Source of the DNA: Salegentibacter holothuriorum
GTDB lineage: Bacteria > Bacteroidota > Bacteroidia > Flavobacteriales > Flavobacteriaceae
Length of the DNA: 64,000 nt
Reading direction: 5' to 3'
Assembly: GCF_900168045.1 (NCBI RefSeq)
Contig: NZ_FUYY01000002.1
Location: forward strand, 682,001-746,000
Shown piece by piece: positions 1 through 7,683 of this stretch. Under the pieces are notes generated by a model, which saw only the letters and a list, made by a program, of their open reading frames with translations, ran no database searches and was not told the DNA's origin. Each line of letters begins with the position of its first letter. Position 1 is the stretch's first letter. The position numbers and the translations under genes were made by a program.

Positions 1-275
1 TTCGGGGGCAGGGAATGAGCCGGTGGAAAAGTTTTAATTTTGGTCAGCTTTCGGCTATTGTAGAGCCTTTTGCTGCGGTGCTTGGGGCCTGGGCGGTAAT
101 GACTTTTGAGCCTATTTTACCTTATGCACTTTCTTTTGCTGCCGGGGCAATGATCTTTGTGGTGGTGGAAGAAGTTGTGCCGGAATCTCAAAAAGGGAAT
201 TTTACCGATATTGCGACTATGGGCTTTATTGTAGGTTTTATGGTGATGATGACCCTGGATGTAGGTTTAGGTTAA
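1..275 (+). CDS. ZIP-family metal (zinc) transporter, C-terminal part, 5' end cut by the window
   Basis: The frame is already open at the window edge (first full codon at base 3) and ends with TAA at 273-275, so only the last ~90 residues are present. They read through a GQLS...VEP segment followed by hydrophobic stretches and the EEVVPES motif, which match the last helices of ZIP (ZupT-like) divalent metal importers, where His/Glu residues of this helix line the metal path. The ATG at 15 is internal, because the family sequence continues upstream of it. An inner-membrane location and zinc or related divalent cation transport follow from the family; the actual substrate cannot be read here. 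Confidence 0.8.
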   Translation, partial: RGQGMSRWKSFNFGQLSAIVEPFAAVLGAWAVMTFEPILPYALSFAAGAMIFVVVEEVVPESQKGNFTDIATMGFIVGFMVMMTLDVGLG

Positions 276-325
276 AATCTTTTGCAACATTCAAGTTGAG
301 ATGTAGTCTTTAATTGTAAAGAGTT

Positions 326-805
326 ATGCCAGTAAACCAGAACACTATAAGAAACGATATCAATAACGACTTTTTTCTTTTAAAATTAGCTTTGTTAGCT
401 GTCTTTGCTTTCTTATTTACTTTGTCTGCTTCAGCGCAGCAAGAGGAAGAAGTTGTTCAGTATTTTTTGGAAACTTATCCTGGAGAATCTTTCGACTTTA
501 AAGAAAAAAAAATTGTATTTAGAGAGGTTTTGGTAGATTCAAGGTGCCCTAGTGATGTAATTTGTGTGCGAGCCGGGGAAGCAAAAATTCTGGTAGAAAT
601 ATTTAAAGGTGAAAAATCTTTAGGGCAAGAAATTATTACCGTGGGAGCAAATGTAAATTCCTTTAAAACCAGCCTGGCTAAATTTTTTGAAGAAGAATTA
701 GACATAGAATTCCTGTCGCTTTCCCCGTATCCAAAAACTTCAAGGAAGATAAAAGCTTCAAATTATCAGCTTATGTTGAAAGTAACGGAGAGGTTGGAAA
801 ATTAA
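326..805 (+). CDS. Small secreted hypothetical protein
   Basis: The product has 159 residues. After a polar N-terminus a hydrophobic segment (about residues 18-36) ends in SASA|QQ, a good signal-peptidase I site, so the mature protein of ~120 residues should lie in the periplasm or outside. The mature part holds a motif DSRCP...VICVRAGEA with two cysteines seven residues apart, which could form a disulfide; I have a general memory of this motif in small secreted Bacteroidota proteins but know no function. No alternative methionine lies close to the signal peptide, so the start at 326 is kept although the leader is long. It has no obvious operon partner: a ZIP transporter gene precedes it and a toxin-antitoxin remnant follows. 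Confidence 0.6.
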   Translation: MPVNQNTIRNDINNDFFLLKLALLAVFAFLFTLSASAQQEEEVVQYFLETYPGESFDFKEKKIVFREVLVDSRCPSDVICVRAGEAKILVEIFKGEKSLGQEIITVGANVNSFKTSLAKFFEEELDIEFLSLSPYPKTSRKIKASNYQLMLKVTERLEN

Positions 806-837
806 TCACTACCACAACCTGATGTTCCGCTGGCTTA
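802..837 (-). pseudogene. Possible remnant of the 3' end of a FeoB-associated small protein gene
   Basis: Read on the minus strand, these codons give A-S-G-T-S-G-C-G-S-D-stop, preceded by an in-frame stop at 835-837. The intact FeoB-associated gene at 1386-1535 ends A-C-G-V-S-G-C-G-C-S-stop, and the nucleotides agree at many third positions. The fragment and the intact gene flank the toxin-antitoxin pair exactly. I infer that an insertion duplicated or displaced the gene's 3' end, but eleven codons are too few to exclude chance. Confidence 0.3.
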
Positions 838-917
838 GCCCTTAAAATCAAATTATTTCATTTAAGAGGTTTAGTACAAATGAGAAATAACTCTTATCTT
901 GTTATTAAAAATTTATT

Positions 918-1124
918 ATGGAATCAGTAATTTTCAAAGGAGAATCAAAAGAAAATTTAAAGTTGCTTGTACAACTTGCCCATAAACTTGGTATCGAAAC
1001 TCAATTTTTAAAGCCGAACGAATTAGAGGAATATGCGTTTGGATTGGCAATCGAAGAAGGAGTAAATGAAGAAGAAATGGGCCTTGAAGATTTTAAACAA
1101 TCACTTTTAAAAGATGAAGGTTAG
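918..1124 (+). CDS. Putative antitoxin of a RelE/ParE-type toxin-antitoxin pair
   Basis: This 68-residue acidic protein begins with a short beta-strand-like stretch (ESVIFKGES), continues with a helix (KENLKLLVQLAHKLGI) and ends in a Glu/Asp-rich tail. Small antitoxins that accompany ParE/RelE toxins in Bacteroidota have this layout, with an N-terminal region for dimerisation or DNA binding and a C-terminal tail that wraps the toxin. The strongest evidence is position: the toxin frame begins at 1114, overlapping this gene's last 11 bases, the usual translational coupling of such pairs. The toxin partner is interrupted by a stop codon, so this antitoxin may now be an orphan that could still bind its operator. 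Confidence 0.6.
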   Translation: MESVIFKGESKENLKLLVQLAHKLGIETQFLKPNELEEYAFGLAIEEGVNEEEMGLEDFKQSLLKDEG

Positions 1125-1389
1125 AATCAGTAAAAGCCTGGCAAAAGACACTGCAAAAATCACAGATAAGCAAGTTAAAGAAAAACTTTTTTAAAAAATT
1201 GAACAGCTTCAAAATACCGAAAATTTAAGTCAACAACCGATTAAAAAGCTTAAAGGATTTAAAGATTTTTATCGAATTCGAATAGGTGATTATAGATTGG
1301 GGGTTAAAAAGTTGACCGATCAAGAAATTCTGCTTGTTCGTTTTTTGCAGCGAAAAGAGATTTACAAATATTTTCCAAAAAGAGATTAA
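1114..1389 (+). pseudogene. RelE/ParE-type toxin interrupted by an in-frame stop
   Basis: Starting at ATG 1114 the frame encodes MKVRISKSLAKD and then meets TAA at 1192-1194 after 26 codons. The same frame continues without further stops to TAA at 1387-1389, with the sequence KKLKGFKDFYRIRIGDYRLG and RFLQRKEIYKYFP. That is the body of a RelE/ParE family mRNA-interferase or gyrase toxin, including the conserved R-I-R-x-G-D-Y-R block. Reading frame is preserved across the stop, so a single base change (AAA to TAA within a T6A6 run) is enough to explain it. The 3' end overlaps the convergent FeoB-associated gene by three to four bases. Loss of the toxin is tolerated because the antitoxin remains. 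Confidence 0.75.
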
Positions 1390-1535
1390 CTGCAACCGCA
1401 ACCTGAAACTCCGCATGCTTTGGTCTTTTCAGACTTCTTTTTTAAAAATGCAGGTTTCCAGATAAATTTTGTCAGGATATATCCTAATGCGATCGCGAAG
1501 GTTATGAAAACGAGAATTTCTTGAATTAATTCCAT
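1386..1535 (-). CDS. FeoB-associated Cys-rich membrane protein
   Basis: This 49-codon frame is short enough to be missed by gene callers. It encodes one hydrophobic helix (about residues 4-22, LIQEILVFITFAIALGYILT), then a Lys-rich stretch and a C-terminal tail with three cysteines (A-C-G-V-S-G-C-G-C-S). Small single-pass proteins with this layout sit beside feoB in many Bacteroidota and Firmicutes and are catalogued as FeoB-associated Cys-rich membrane proteins. They are thought to help ferrous iron transport, perhaps as a FeoC substitute or metal handler; that role is not established. It lies 35 bases after feoB in the same direction, so it is probably the last gene of a feoA-feoB-small protein operon. 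Confidence 0.75.
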   Translation of the reverse strand: MELIQEILVFITFAIALGYILTKFIWKPAFLKKKSEKTKACGVSGCGCS

Positions 1536-1570
1536 AGTTTTTCAGTCGTTTTGTTAGTTGTAACTTACAT

Positions 1571-3673
1571 TCATTTTAATAATTGAAAAGCCGCTAATGC
1601 TACAAAGTAGGCGAACAAGGTCATGACCACTAACTGTAAAACAGGCCATTTCCAGGTATTGGTTTCTTTTTTAACAATAGCCAAAGTACTCATACATTGC
1701 ATTGCAAATGCATAAAACAATAATAAACTAATTCCACTGGCGAAAGTAAATAATGGTCCTCCTAAAATTGGATTTATCTCAGCCGCCATGCGGTTTTTAA
1801 TGGTTTCTTCTTCATCACTGCCTACGCTATATATAGTGGCTAAAGTTCCTACAAAAACTTCACGAGCCGCAAAAGAACTTATTATGGCAATTCCAATTTT
1901 CCAATCATAACCCAAAGGCGCAACAACCGGCTCTATACCTCGCCCCATAATCCCTATATAGGAGTTTTTTAATTTGAATGAAGCAATTTCTTCGTCAAGC
2001 TCAGCTTCGGATATATTATTCTGGTCATTGTATTGCTCACTAACAATTTGGTTAGCATTACTAAAGTTGTCTCCCGGCCCGTAACTAGCCAAAACCCAGA
2101 GAATAATTGAAATAGCGAGGATTATTTTCCCGGCTCCAAATACGAAAGATTTGGTTTTTTCAACCACATTTATGGCAATGTTTTTTCCCATTGGCATCTT
2201 ATAATTGGGCATTTCAATAACAAAGTGGCTTCGGTTTTTTATATTCAGAATTAAATTCAAGATCCAGGCCGATCCAATGGCCACACCAAATCCTAAAAGA
2301 TAAAGCAGCATTAGGGTTAGGCCTTGCAGATTAAAACCCCAGACCGCCCGATCTGGAATTACCAGGGCAATAATAATTAAGTAAACAGGTAATCTTGCCG
2401 AACAAGTGGTAAATGGCACCACTAAAATGGTGATTAAGCGCTCTTTCCAACTTTCAATATTCCTGGTAGCCATCACGGCAGGAATTGCGCAGGCAGTTCC
2501 TGAAACCAATGGAACCACGCTTTTCCCACTAAGTCCGAATTTTCGCATAATCCTATCCATTAAAAATACTACCCGGCTCATATAGCCGGTTTCTTCCAGA
2601 ATAGAAATAAAGAAAAACAGAAATGCGATTTGGGGTATAAAAATAACAATACCGCCAAGGCCGGGAATAATACCTTCAGCAATAAGATTGGTAAAAGCTC
2701 CAGCCGGCAAAGTAGTTTTTGTCCATTCGCTTAAAAATGCAAAAGTCTCATCTATAAGATCCATTGGGTAGCTGGACCAGCTATAAATTGCCTGAAAAAT
2801 CAATAACAGGATGCCGAAAAATATCGTATAACCCCATACTTTGTGGGTAAGAACACGATCTAAACGAGAACGCAGGTCTTTTGCAGAACTTGCATCAACT
2901 TTCATCGTTTCTTTTAAAACACCGTTAATAAACTGGTATCTTAAAATAGTTTCTTTGTGTTGAAGTTTCTTTAGCTCGGTATGAGATTTAGTATCAAAAT
3001 AATCTGAATTGGTAATTTCTTTCCGATTAATATTACCAAAATTCACATCTTGAGTAATTACCAGCCATAGTTTATAAAGTGATTGCTTTGGGAAAGCTTT
3101 CCGTAAACGATCAAAATATTCAGGAGCAATAACTGATGCATTTACGCAAGGCTCGTCTGAGATATGTCTGTAATTGATTATCGCTTCTTTCAGCTCATCA
3201 ATCCCGGTGTTTTTTCTGGCGCTTACTAAAACTACTTTAGTATTTAATCGTTCTTCCAGCAAATCTACATCCAGCGAAATCCCTTTTCGCTCCATCCTGT
3301 CGGCCATATTTATAACCAGAATAGTGGGAATACCAAGATCTTTAATTTGGGTAAAAAGAAGTAAGTTTCGTTTAAGATTTTCTACATCGCTAACCACAAC
3401 AGCTACATCTGGATAATCTTTATCGCTTTTATTTAGCAATAATTCTATCACCACATTTTCATCTAAAGAAGAGGCATTAAGGCTGTAGGTTCCGGGAAGG
3501 TCTAAAATATGGGCTTTAAGGCCACGCGGAAGTTTACAAATTCCTTCTTTTTTTTCAACCGTGATGCCGGGATAATTCCCTACTTTTTGATTCAGACCGG
3601 TGAGCTGATTAAATACAGAGGTCTTACCGGTGTTGGGGTTTCCTATTAATGCAACATTTATTTGTTTAGCCAT
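1571..3673 (-). CDS. feoB: Ferrous iron transporter FeoB
   Basis: FeoB imports Fe(II) across the inner membrane, using an N-terminal GTPase domain as regulator or energiser. At 700 residues this is a typical length. The G1 motif GNPNTGKTS is at residues 11-19, the switch-I region GITV at 36-39, G3 DLPG at 58-61, G4 NMAD at 122-125 and the G5-like SARKNTG near 151. The C-terminal part carries the Gate-type helices, including GTACAIPAVMATR, with its conserved cysteine, and many hydrophobic spans. It starts one base after the feoA stop, so the two are co-transcribed, and a FeoB-associated small gene follows. No truncation or missing motif is seen. Confidence 0.97.
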   Translation of the reverse strand: MAKQINVALIGNPNTGKTSVFNQLTGLNQKVGNYPGITVEKKEGICKLPRGLKAHILDLPGTYSLNASSLDENVVIELLLNKSDKDYPDVAVVVSDVENLKRNLLLFTQIKDLGIPTILVINMADRMERKGISLDVDLLEERLNTKVVLVSARKNTGIDELKEAIINYRHISDEPCVNASVIAPEYFDRLRKAFPKQSLYKLWLVITQDVNFGNINRKEITNSDYFDTKSHTELKKLQHKETILRYQFINGVLKETMKVDASSAKDLRSRLDRVLTHKVWGYTIFFGILLLIFQAIYSWSSYPMDLIDETFAFLSEWTKTTLPAGAFTNLIAEGIIPGLGGIVIFIPQIAFLFFFISILEETGYMSRVVFLMDRIMRKFGLSGKSVVPLVSGTACAIPAVMATRNIESWKERLITILVVPFTTCSARLPVYLIIIALVIPDRAVWGFNLQGLTLMLLYLLGFGVAIGSAWILNLILNIKNRSHFVIEMPNYKMPMGKNIAINVVEKTKSFVFGAGKIILAISIILWVLASYGPGDNFSNANQIVSEQYNDQNNISEAELDEEIASFKLKNSYIGIMGRGIEPVVAPLGYDWKIGIAIISSFAAREVFVGTLATIYSVGSDEEETIKNRMAAEINPILGGPLFTFASGISLLLFYAFAMQCMSTLAIVKKETNTWKWPVLQLVVMTLFAYFVALAAFQLLK

Positions 3674-3674
3674 G

Positions 3675-3905
3675 TTAGCTTATAAGGTCAATTTCTATAA
3701 GTAAAGCGATCTCTCTTCTAATGGCCAGGTGGCTGCCGTTAATGTTTAAATACATAGGATCTCTAAAAGGAGCCATTTGCAACATTTCCACTTCATTGCC
3801 CGGCAAACAACCCATTTCGAGTAATTTTAGCGGAATATTTTCTTCTGAAAATTCTTTGATAATTCCGCGTTCACCACGTTTTAAGTCGGCCAGAGTTCGT
3901 TTCAC
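3675..3905 (-). CDS. feoA: Ferrous iron transport protein A (FeoA)
   Basis: FeoA is a small cytosolic SH3-like protein that binds FeoB and is needed for efficient Fe(II) uptake. The 76-residue product has the family pattern: L-x-x-L-x-x-G-x-x-G at the start (LADLKRGERGIIKEF), the central LLEMGCLPGNEVEM segment, and a C-terminal LAIRREIALLIEI strand that ends the barrel. It is the first gene of the feo operon and ends one base before feoB starts. A TACTTTTG promoter box lies 28 bases upstream of the ATG on the minus strand. I see no Fur-box that I could defend. Confidence 0.93.
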   Translation of the reverse strand: MKRTLADLKRGERGIIKEFSEENIPLKLLEMGCLPGNEVEMLQMAPFRDPMYLNINGSHLAIRREIALLIEIDLIS

Positions 3906-3933
3906 TTTTTATTTAGATTGATTTTAAACAAGG

Positions 3934-3941
3934 CAAAAGTA
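3934..3941 (-). promoter_or_regulatory. Promoter -7 box for feoAB
   Basis: Read on the minus strand this is TACTTTTG, a perfect match to the Bacteroidota -7 consensus TAnnTTTG. It lies 28 bases before the feoA start, predicting a leader of about 20 bases. No clear TTG -33 box is found at the expected distance. Confidence 0.5.
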
Positions 3942-3986
3942 AGGTAAAAATTCAGCAGTAAAAAATTTCAATGAAAAAACTGTTTT

Positions 3987-4658
3987 CTAACGGTATTCAC
4001 GCTTTAAAACCTTGATATCGTGCATTAAGCTTTCTATAGACTCGGCATCGGTACCGTCATAAAATCCTCGAATTCGCTTTTCCTTGTCTACAAGCACAAA
4101 ATTTTCAGTATGAATCATATCGTAGGGTCCGCCATCGCCATTGCTCTTCGATGCGAGGTAAGATTTTCGAGCCAGTTCATAGATATGTTTCTTATTGCCA
4201 GTAACAAGATTCCATTTTTCATCTATCACCCCTTTTTCTTCAGCATAAGCTTTTAAAACCGGTACAGAGTCGGTTTTTGGGAAAACGGTATGAGAGAGTA
4301 ATAAAACTTCCGGATCGTCTTTAATTTCCTGTTGAATATCTAACATATGATCGGTCATTACAGGGCAAATAGTGAGACAGGTAGTAAAGAAGAAATCGGC
4401 CACATAGATTTTATCTTTGTAATAATCTTGAGTAATAGTGTCGCCATTTTGGTTAATAAGCTCAAAATCTTTTACTGTATGGTATTTACGAACATGTTGT
4501 ACGGTAGAATCTACTAATTCAACATTTACCATATCTGGTTGAAAAACAGGTAGGCGTTCTTTAGGAGTTAAGAGCGTATAAATACTATACACAATGATTA
4601 CTGAGAGTATAAAAAGTACAATGGCAAATTTCTTAAGCCAGTTAAAAAGATTACGCAT
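3987..4658 (-). CDS. SCO1/SenC/PrrC-family copper chaperone (thioredoxin-fold)
   Basis: SCO proteins deliver copper to, or reduce the CuA site of, cytochrome c oxidase. The product has 223 residues, with an N-terminal membrane anchor (about residues 9-30) and a periplasmic thioredoxin-like domain. The metal-binding signature is complete: C94 and C98 in TTCLTICPVM and the distant His183 in DMIHTENFVLVDK. The surrounding VADFFFTTC and LLSHTVFP strands also match the family. It stands alone between the feo operon and rseP; no oxidase genes are in the window. Role in aerobic respiration is inferred from the family. Confidence 0.9.
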   Translation of the reverse strand: MRNLFNWLKKFAIVLFILSVIIVYSIYTLLTPKERLPVFQPDMVNVELVDSTVQHVRKYHTVKDFELINQNGDTITQDYYKDKIYVADFFFTTCLTICPVMTDHMLDIQQEIKDDPEVLLLSHTVFPKTDSVPVLKAYAEEKGVIDEKWNLVTGNKKHIYELARKSYLASKSNGDGGPYDMIHTENFVLVDKEKRIRGFYDGTDAESIESLMHDIKVLKREYR

Positions 4659-4876
4659 ACTATTAATTTAACTCACTATGTGAGGTTTATAATTTAGAAA
4701 ATCTCCAACTTAAGTTGGATTAATACTTTTTTAAACTTGATTTCCCAATGAGTTTCTCCCAGGAAAATTTTATACAAAACTAAGGGCTAACAATTAATTT
4801 GTCGCAGTTAAAAACCTAAAATTTCAGTGTACCGAAACAGGAAGGCTTTTAACTTTTCTAGGATAGTATAAAAGGT

Positions 4877-4884
4877 TACTTTTG
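4877..4884 (+). promoter_or_regulatory. Promoter -7 box for rseP; decides its start codon
   Basis: TACTTTTG matches TAnnTTTG exactly. Transcription would begin near 4890, downstream of the TTG at 4882 that could otherwise serve as an upstream start, because that TTG is part of this box. The first usable start is therefore the ATG at 4912. Confidence 0.55.
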
Positions 4885-4911
4885 TGCGATTTAAATTTTG
4901 AAGCATTACAC

Positions 4912-6228
4912 ATGGATCCATTTATAGTTAAAGCTATACAGTTACTGTTAAGTTTGTCTTTACTTATTGTTCTACACGAACTGGGGCACTTTATTCCCGC
5001 CAAATTATTTAAAACCAGGGTAGAAAAATTCTTTCTGTTTTTTGACGTGAAGTTCGCTCTTTTTAAAAAGAAGATTGGTGGAACGGTATACGGTATTGGA
5101 TGGCTGCCTTTGGGTGGTTATGTGAAAATATCGGGAATGATAGATGAAAGTATGGATAAGGAGCAAATGGCAAAACCGCCAGAACCCTGGGAATTTAGAA
5201 GTAAACCCGCCTGGCAACGACTTATAATTATGCTTGGGGGTGTTACTGTAAACCTGGTGCTTGGTTTTCTTATTTACATGATGATCATGTTTGTTTGGGG
5301 TAAAAACTATGTAGGTCCAGATGAAATGCCTAAAGGTTTTGCAATTGCCGAAGAATTTAAACAATATGGTTTTCAGGACGGTGACCGTGTTTTACAATTA
5401 AACGGAAAAGATTTGCAGAATAGTACCGATGTAAATAGGTATTTGTTTATGCGAGATGTAAATAGCATCACTGTTTTACATCAAAATGGGGCAGAAGAGA
5501 CTATTGAAGTTCCTGAAGATATTGGCGAACAAATGTGGGAACAGGGAGTAATGTTACCTTTTATTCCTATTCAAAATCCGGTTATAGAGGAAGTTACCGC
5601 AGATAAGGCTGCAGAAATTGCTGGCCTGAAAAAAGGTGATAGTATTATTTCTGTAAACGAGCAGGAGATTGGTTACTGGCATGAGATAGGTGAAATTACC
5701 AAGGAAAATAAAGAGAAGGAAATGGAGTTGGTCTTTATGCGAGACAATGATATTAAAAGCATTATGATCACGCCAGATGAAGAAGGCATGCTAGGTTTTA
5801 GAATAAAATCTAATTATGAAATAAAGCAGCAAAAATATGGCTTTGTTGAAAGTATAAAACAAGGTTTTGATTATGGTTACTGGACTTTGCACGATTATGT
5901 AGCGCAATTTAAATATGTCTTTACTCAAAAGGGGGCAACACAATTAGGTGGATTTGGAGCTATTGGTGATATGTTTCCCGATACCTGGAACTGGAAAGGG
6001 TTTTGGCATACTACAGCACTTATTTCTATTATTCTTGCGTTTATGAACATTTTACCTATCCCAGCTTTAGATGGAGGGCATGTGATGTTCCTTCTATATG
6101 AAATGGTAACTGGAAGAAAACCTAATGATAAATTTATGGAAGTAGCACAAATGGTTGGCTTTTTTATCTTAATAGCATTGGTGCTTTATGCTAATGGTAA
6201 TGATGTATATCGCTGGTTATTTGAGTGA
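4912..6228 (+). CDS. rseP: RseP-type site-2 intramembrane zinc metalloprotease
   Basis: Site-2 proteases cut transmembrane anti-sigma factors and signal-peptide remnants inside the inner membrane. The 438-residue product begins with a hydrophobic helix containing the zinc motif HELGH at residues 22-26, and its second catalytic segment, PIPALDGGH, has the third ligand Asp in LDGGH at 386-390. Two PDZ-like regions lie between (about residues 130-285), including GLKKGDSIISVNEQEI. Flanking hydrophobic helices and the QLGGFGAIGDMF region agree with the family. The ATG at 4912 is preferred over an in-frame TTG at 4882 because that TTG lies in the promoter box. A tRNA gene follows after a weak hairpin. 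Confidence 0.93.
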   Translation: MDPFIVKAIQLLLSLSLLIVLHELGHFIPAKLFKTRVEKFFLFFDVKFALFKKKIGGTVYGIGWLPLGGYVKISGMIDESMDKEQMAKPPEPWEFRSKPAWQRLIIMLGGVTVNLVLGFLIYMMIMFVWGKNYVGPDEMPKGFAIAEEFKQYGFQDGDRVLQLNGKDLQNSTDVNRYLFMRDVNSITVLHQNGAEETIEVPEDIGEQMWEQGVMLPFIPIQNPVIEEVTADKAAEIAGLKKGDSIISVNEQEIGYWHEIGEITKENKEKEMELVFMRDNDIKSIMITPDEEGMLGFRIKSNYEIKQQKYGFVESIKQGFDYGYWTLHDYVAQFKYVFTQKGATQLGGFGAIGDMFPDTWNWKGFWHTTALISIILAFMNILPIPALDGGHVMFLLYEMVTGRKPNDKFMEVAQMVGFFILIALVLYANGNDVYRWLFE

Positions 6229-6240
6229 TAGAATATCAAT

Positions 6241-6270
6241 TGAATTTTATTAGAAAAAAATTCAGTTTTT
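6241..6270 (+). terminator. Weak hairpin after rseP
   Basis: TGAATTTT at 6241-6248 pairs with AAAATTCA at 6257-6264 and is followed by GTTTTTG. The stem is all A/T apart from one pair, so termination would be weak; it overlaps the upstream part of the tRNA promoter region. Confidence 0.35.
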
Positions 6271-6273
6271 GTT

Positions 6274-6304
6274 TTGTGGTGATTTAAATTTTGACTTATA
6301 TTTG
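6274..6304 (+). promoter_or_regulatory. Promoter for tRNA-Asn
   Basis: TTG at 6274-6276 is followed after 20 bases by TATATTTG at 6297-6304. This is an almost ideal Bacteroidota housekeeping promoter (TTG, about 19-21 bases, TAnnTTTG). The mature tRNA begins 22 bases further on. Confidence 0.75.
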
Positions 6305-6326
6305 CAACCGCTAAAGAGCAAAACAC

Positions 6327-6400
6327 TCCTCCTTAGCTCAGTTGGTTAGAGCATCTGACTGTTAATCAGAGGGTCCAAGGTTCGAGTCCTTGAGGGGGAG
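6327..6400 (+). tRNA. tRNA-Asn (anticodon GTT)
   Basis: The 74 bases fold as a full cloverleaf. The acceptor stem pairs TCCTCCT (6327-6333) with AGGGGGA (6393-6399), with G6400 as discriminator. The D arm is GCTC...GAGC, the anticodon stem TCTGA/TCAGA encloses GTT at 6361-6363, and the T arm CAAGG/CCTTG encloses TTCGAGT. The CCA end is not encoded, since CAA follows the discriminator. It is flanked by a strong promoter and a terminator, so it is a monocistronic gene. Confidence 0.97.
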
Positions 6401-6411
6401 CAAATTAGAAG

Positions 6412-6442
6412 AAACCAGTCTTGAAAAAGGCTGGTTTTTTTT
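6412..6442 (+). terminator. Terminator of tRNA-Asn
   Basis: AACCAG at 6413-6418 pairs with CTGGTT at 6431-6436 and the stem runs into a row of T to 6442, a standard intrinsic terminator just after the tRNA. Confidence 0.8.
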
Positions 6443-6649
6443 CGTTTATATCCCTTTCGTAATAAGCTTTTCCAGATCAAGCCTAATTGGGATCAAGAAC
6501 ATTTTCTGGATTTATATAAATAAGTCGGCATACTTTTAAGATACCTATTGAAATACTCTAAATAATAAGAATTCATACAATGTAAAAGTGACTAAGGCGT
6601 TATGTATGCTAAGGATTACAGATTTACACACTAATTTAAATGTATAGAT
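6443..6649. other. Gene-free stretch between tRNA terminator and lipoprotein gene
   Basis: Together with the tRNA this interval separates rseP from the next coding gene. I see no open frame, no hairpin and no clear TAnnTTTG box here; the sequence is AT-rich and unremarkable. Confidence 0.5.
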
Positions 6650-7387
6650 ATGAGAATTAATTATTTACCGGGAATTTTACTATTAATGCTATTATTTCAA
6701 TCTTGTTCAGAAAGCGAAGATACCAATGAGCCAGATTTGAATGCCGTAGCTTTTTCGGCAGATTCACATGTGGAAACCTCAACATTACCACAAACTATTC
6801 TGGATTATATAACTGTAAATTACCCCGGACTTACCATTGTAGAAGCCGAAATTGAAGATAACCAGAACTTTGAAATTGAGCTTAGTGATGATACAGAGTT
6901 AATTTTTAATGCTCAGGGAGAATTTTTGGGAGTAGATGATGATGAAAATAAATTTGATGATGAAGAAATTGATCCGGCAGTATTACCACAAAATATACTG
7001 GATTTTATAAGTGATAACTTCCCGGGACTGGGTATAGACGAAGCCGAGCTGGAGAACAACGGGAACTATGAGATAGAATTGGAAAATGATATCGAGCTTA
7101 TTTTCGATGGAGACGGAAATTTTCTAGGTCAGGCAAAGGATGAAAATGAAGCTGAAGAGGGTGAAGCCGAAGAAGATATTAATCCGGCTGAATTGCCGCA
7201 GGTAATCCAGGATTACATCGCAGAAAATTATCCCGATAATACCATTATTGAAGCAGAAGTTGATGAAGATGAATACGAGGTAACACTGAATAATGGCATA
7301 GAACTGGAATTTGACCTGGAAGGGAACCTACTAAGTGTAGAGGATGGAAATGGCGAAGATGATGACGATGACGGGGATGATGATTAA
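6650..7387 (+). CDS. Acidic lipoprotein with three PepSY-like repeats
   Basis: The 245-residue product starts with a lipoprotein signal (hydrophobic core, then LFQSC with the lipidated Cys at about residue 19). The mature part is three tandem copies of a ~60-residue unit, each opening with LPQ-x-I-x-D-[YF]-I-x-x-[NN]-[YF]-P and ending in a beta-rich E-L-x-F-x-x-x-G-[NE]-[FL]-L segment (starting near residues 45, 105 and 175). This is the pattern of the PepSY-like family (DUF2874-type) found in secreted Bacteroidota proteins. The linkers and C-terminus are very rich in Asp and Glu, ending in a run of Asp with Gly, which suggests binding of divalent cations. Function is unknown. It is a single-gene unit bounded by a strong terminator. 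Confidence 0.75.
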   Translation: MRINYLPGILLLMLLFQSCSESEDTNEPDLNAVAFSADSHVETSTLPQTILDYITVNYPGLTIVEAEIEDNQNFEIELSDDTELIFNAQGEFLGVDDDENKFDDEEIDPAVLPQNILDFISDNFPGLGIDEAELENNGNYEIELENDIELIFDGDGNFLGQAKDENEAEEGEAEEDINPAELPQVIQDYIAENYPDNTIIEAEVDEDEYEVTLNNGIELEFDLEGNLLSVEDGNGEDDDDDGDDD

Positions 7388-7455
7388 AGTTTAAAGAAAA
7401 AACATACTCAATTACCTCAAGGCACAGCCTGGGGCTCGATTATCGAGTAAGGCAG

Positions 7456-7486
7456 AAAAACCGGTCCAAAAAAAGGCCGGTTTTTT
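7456..7486 (+). terminator. Terminator after the PepSY-like lipoprotein gene
   Basis: AAAAACCGG at 7456-7464 pairs with CCGGTTTTTT at 7477-7486, giving a GC-containing stem followed by T residues. Confidence 0.8.
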
Positions 7487-7683
7487 CGTTTAAAATCTTT
7501 TCTAATGGCTGGTTTCAGAGTTAAAGCGATTTGAGCCTAATTTTTAAAAAACCATTTTTTGATATCTAAACCTAAAAAAAGGCCTTCTTTTCGGATACCC
7601 ACTTTTTATTCTCGCACCCATTTTAACAGATTAACCCTAATTGTTGTGTTTAAGCAAGAATTGTAGTCAAAATATTAAAAAAG

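Noticed and set aside
1180-1200. Programmed frameshift at the T6A6 run in the toxin
   Set aside because: The downstream sequence is in the same frame as the upstream part, so a frameshift would not restore it; a nonsense change is the simpler reading.
1225-1416. Minus-strand frame opposite the toxin and small-protein region
   Set aside because: It is the antisense of the toxin and FeoB-associated genes, with no recognisable family; many other short frames in the window are shadows of the same kind.
3906-3986. Fur box upstream of feoA
   Set aside because: AT-rich partial palindromes occur, but none matches a Fur site well enough to report.
4882-4911. TTG at 4882 as the rseP start
   Set aside because: It lies inside the TACTTTTG promoter box, so it would not be transcribed; the ATG at 4912 gives the expected N-terminal helix.
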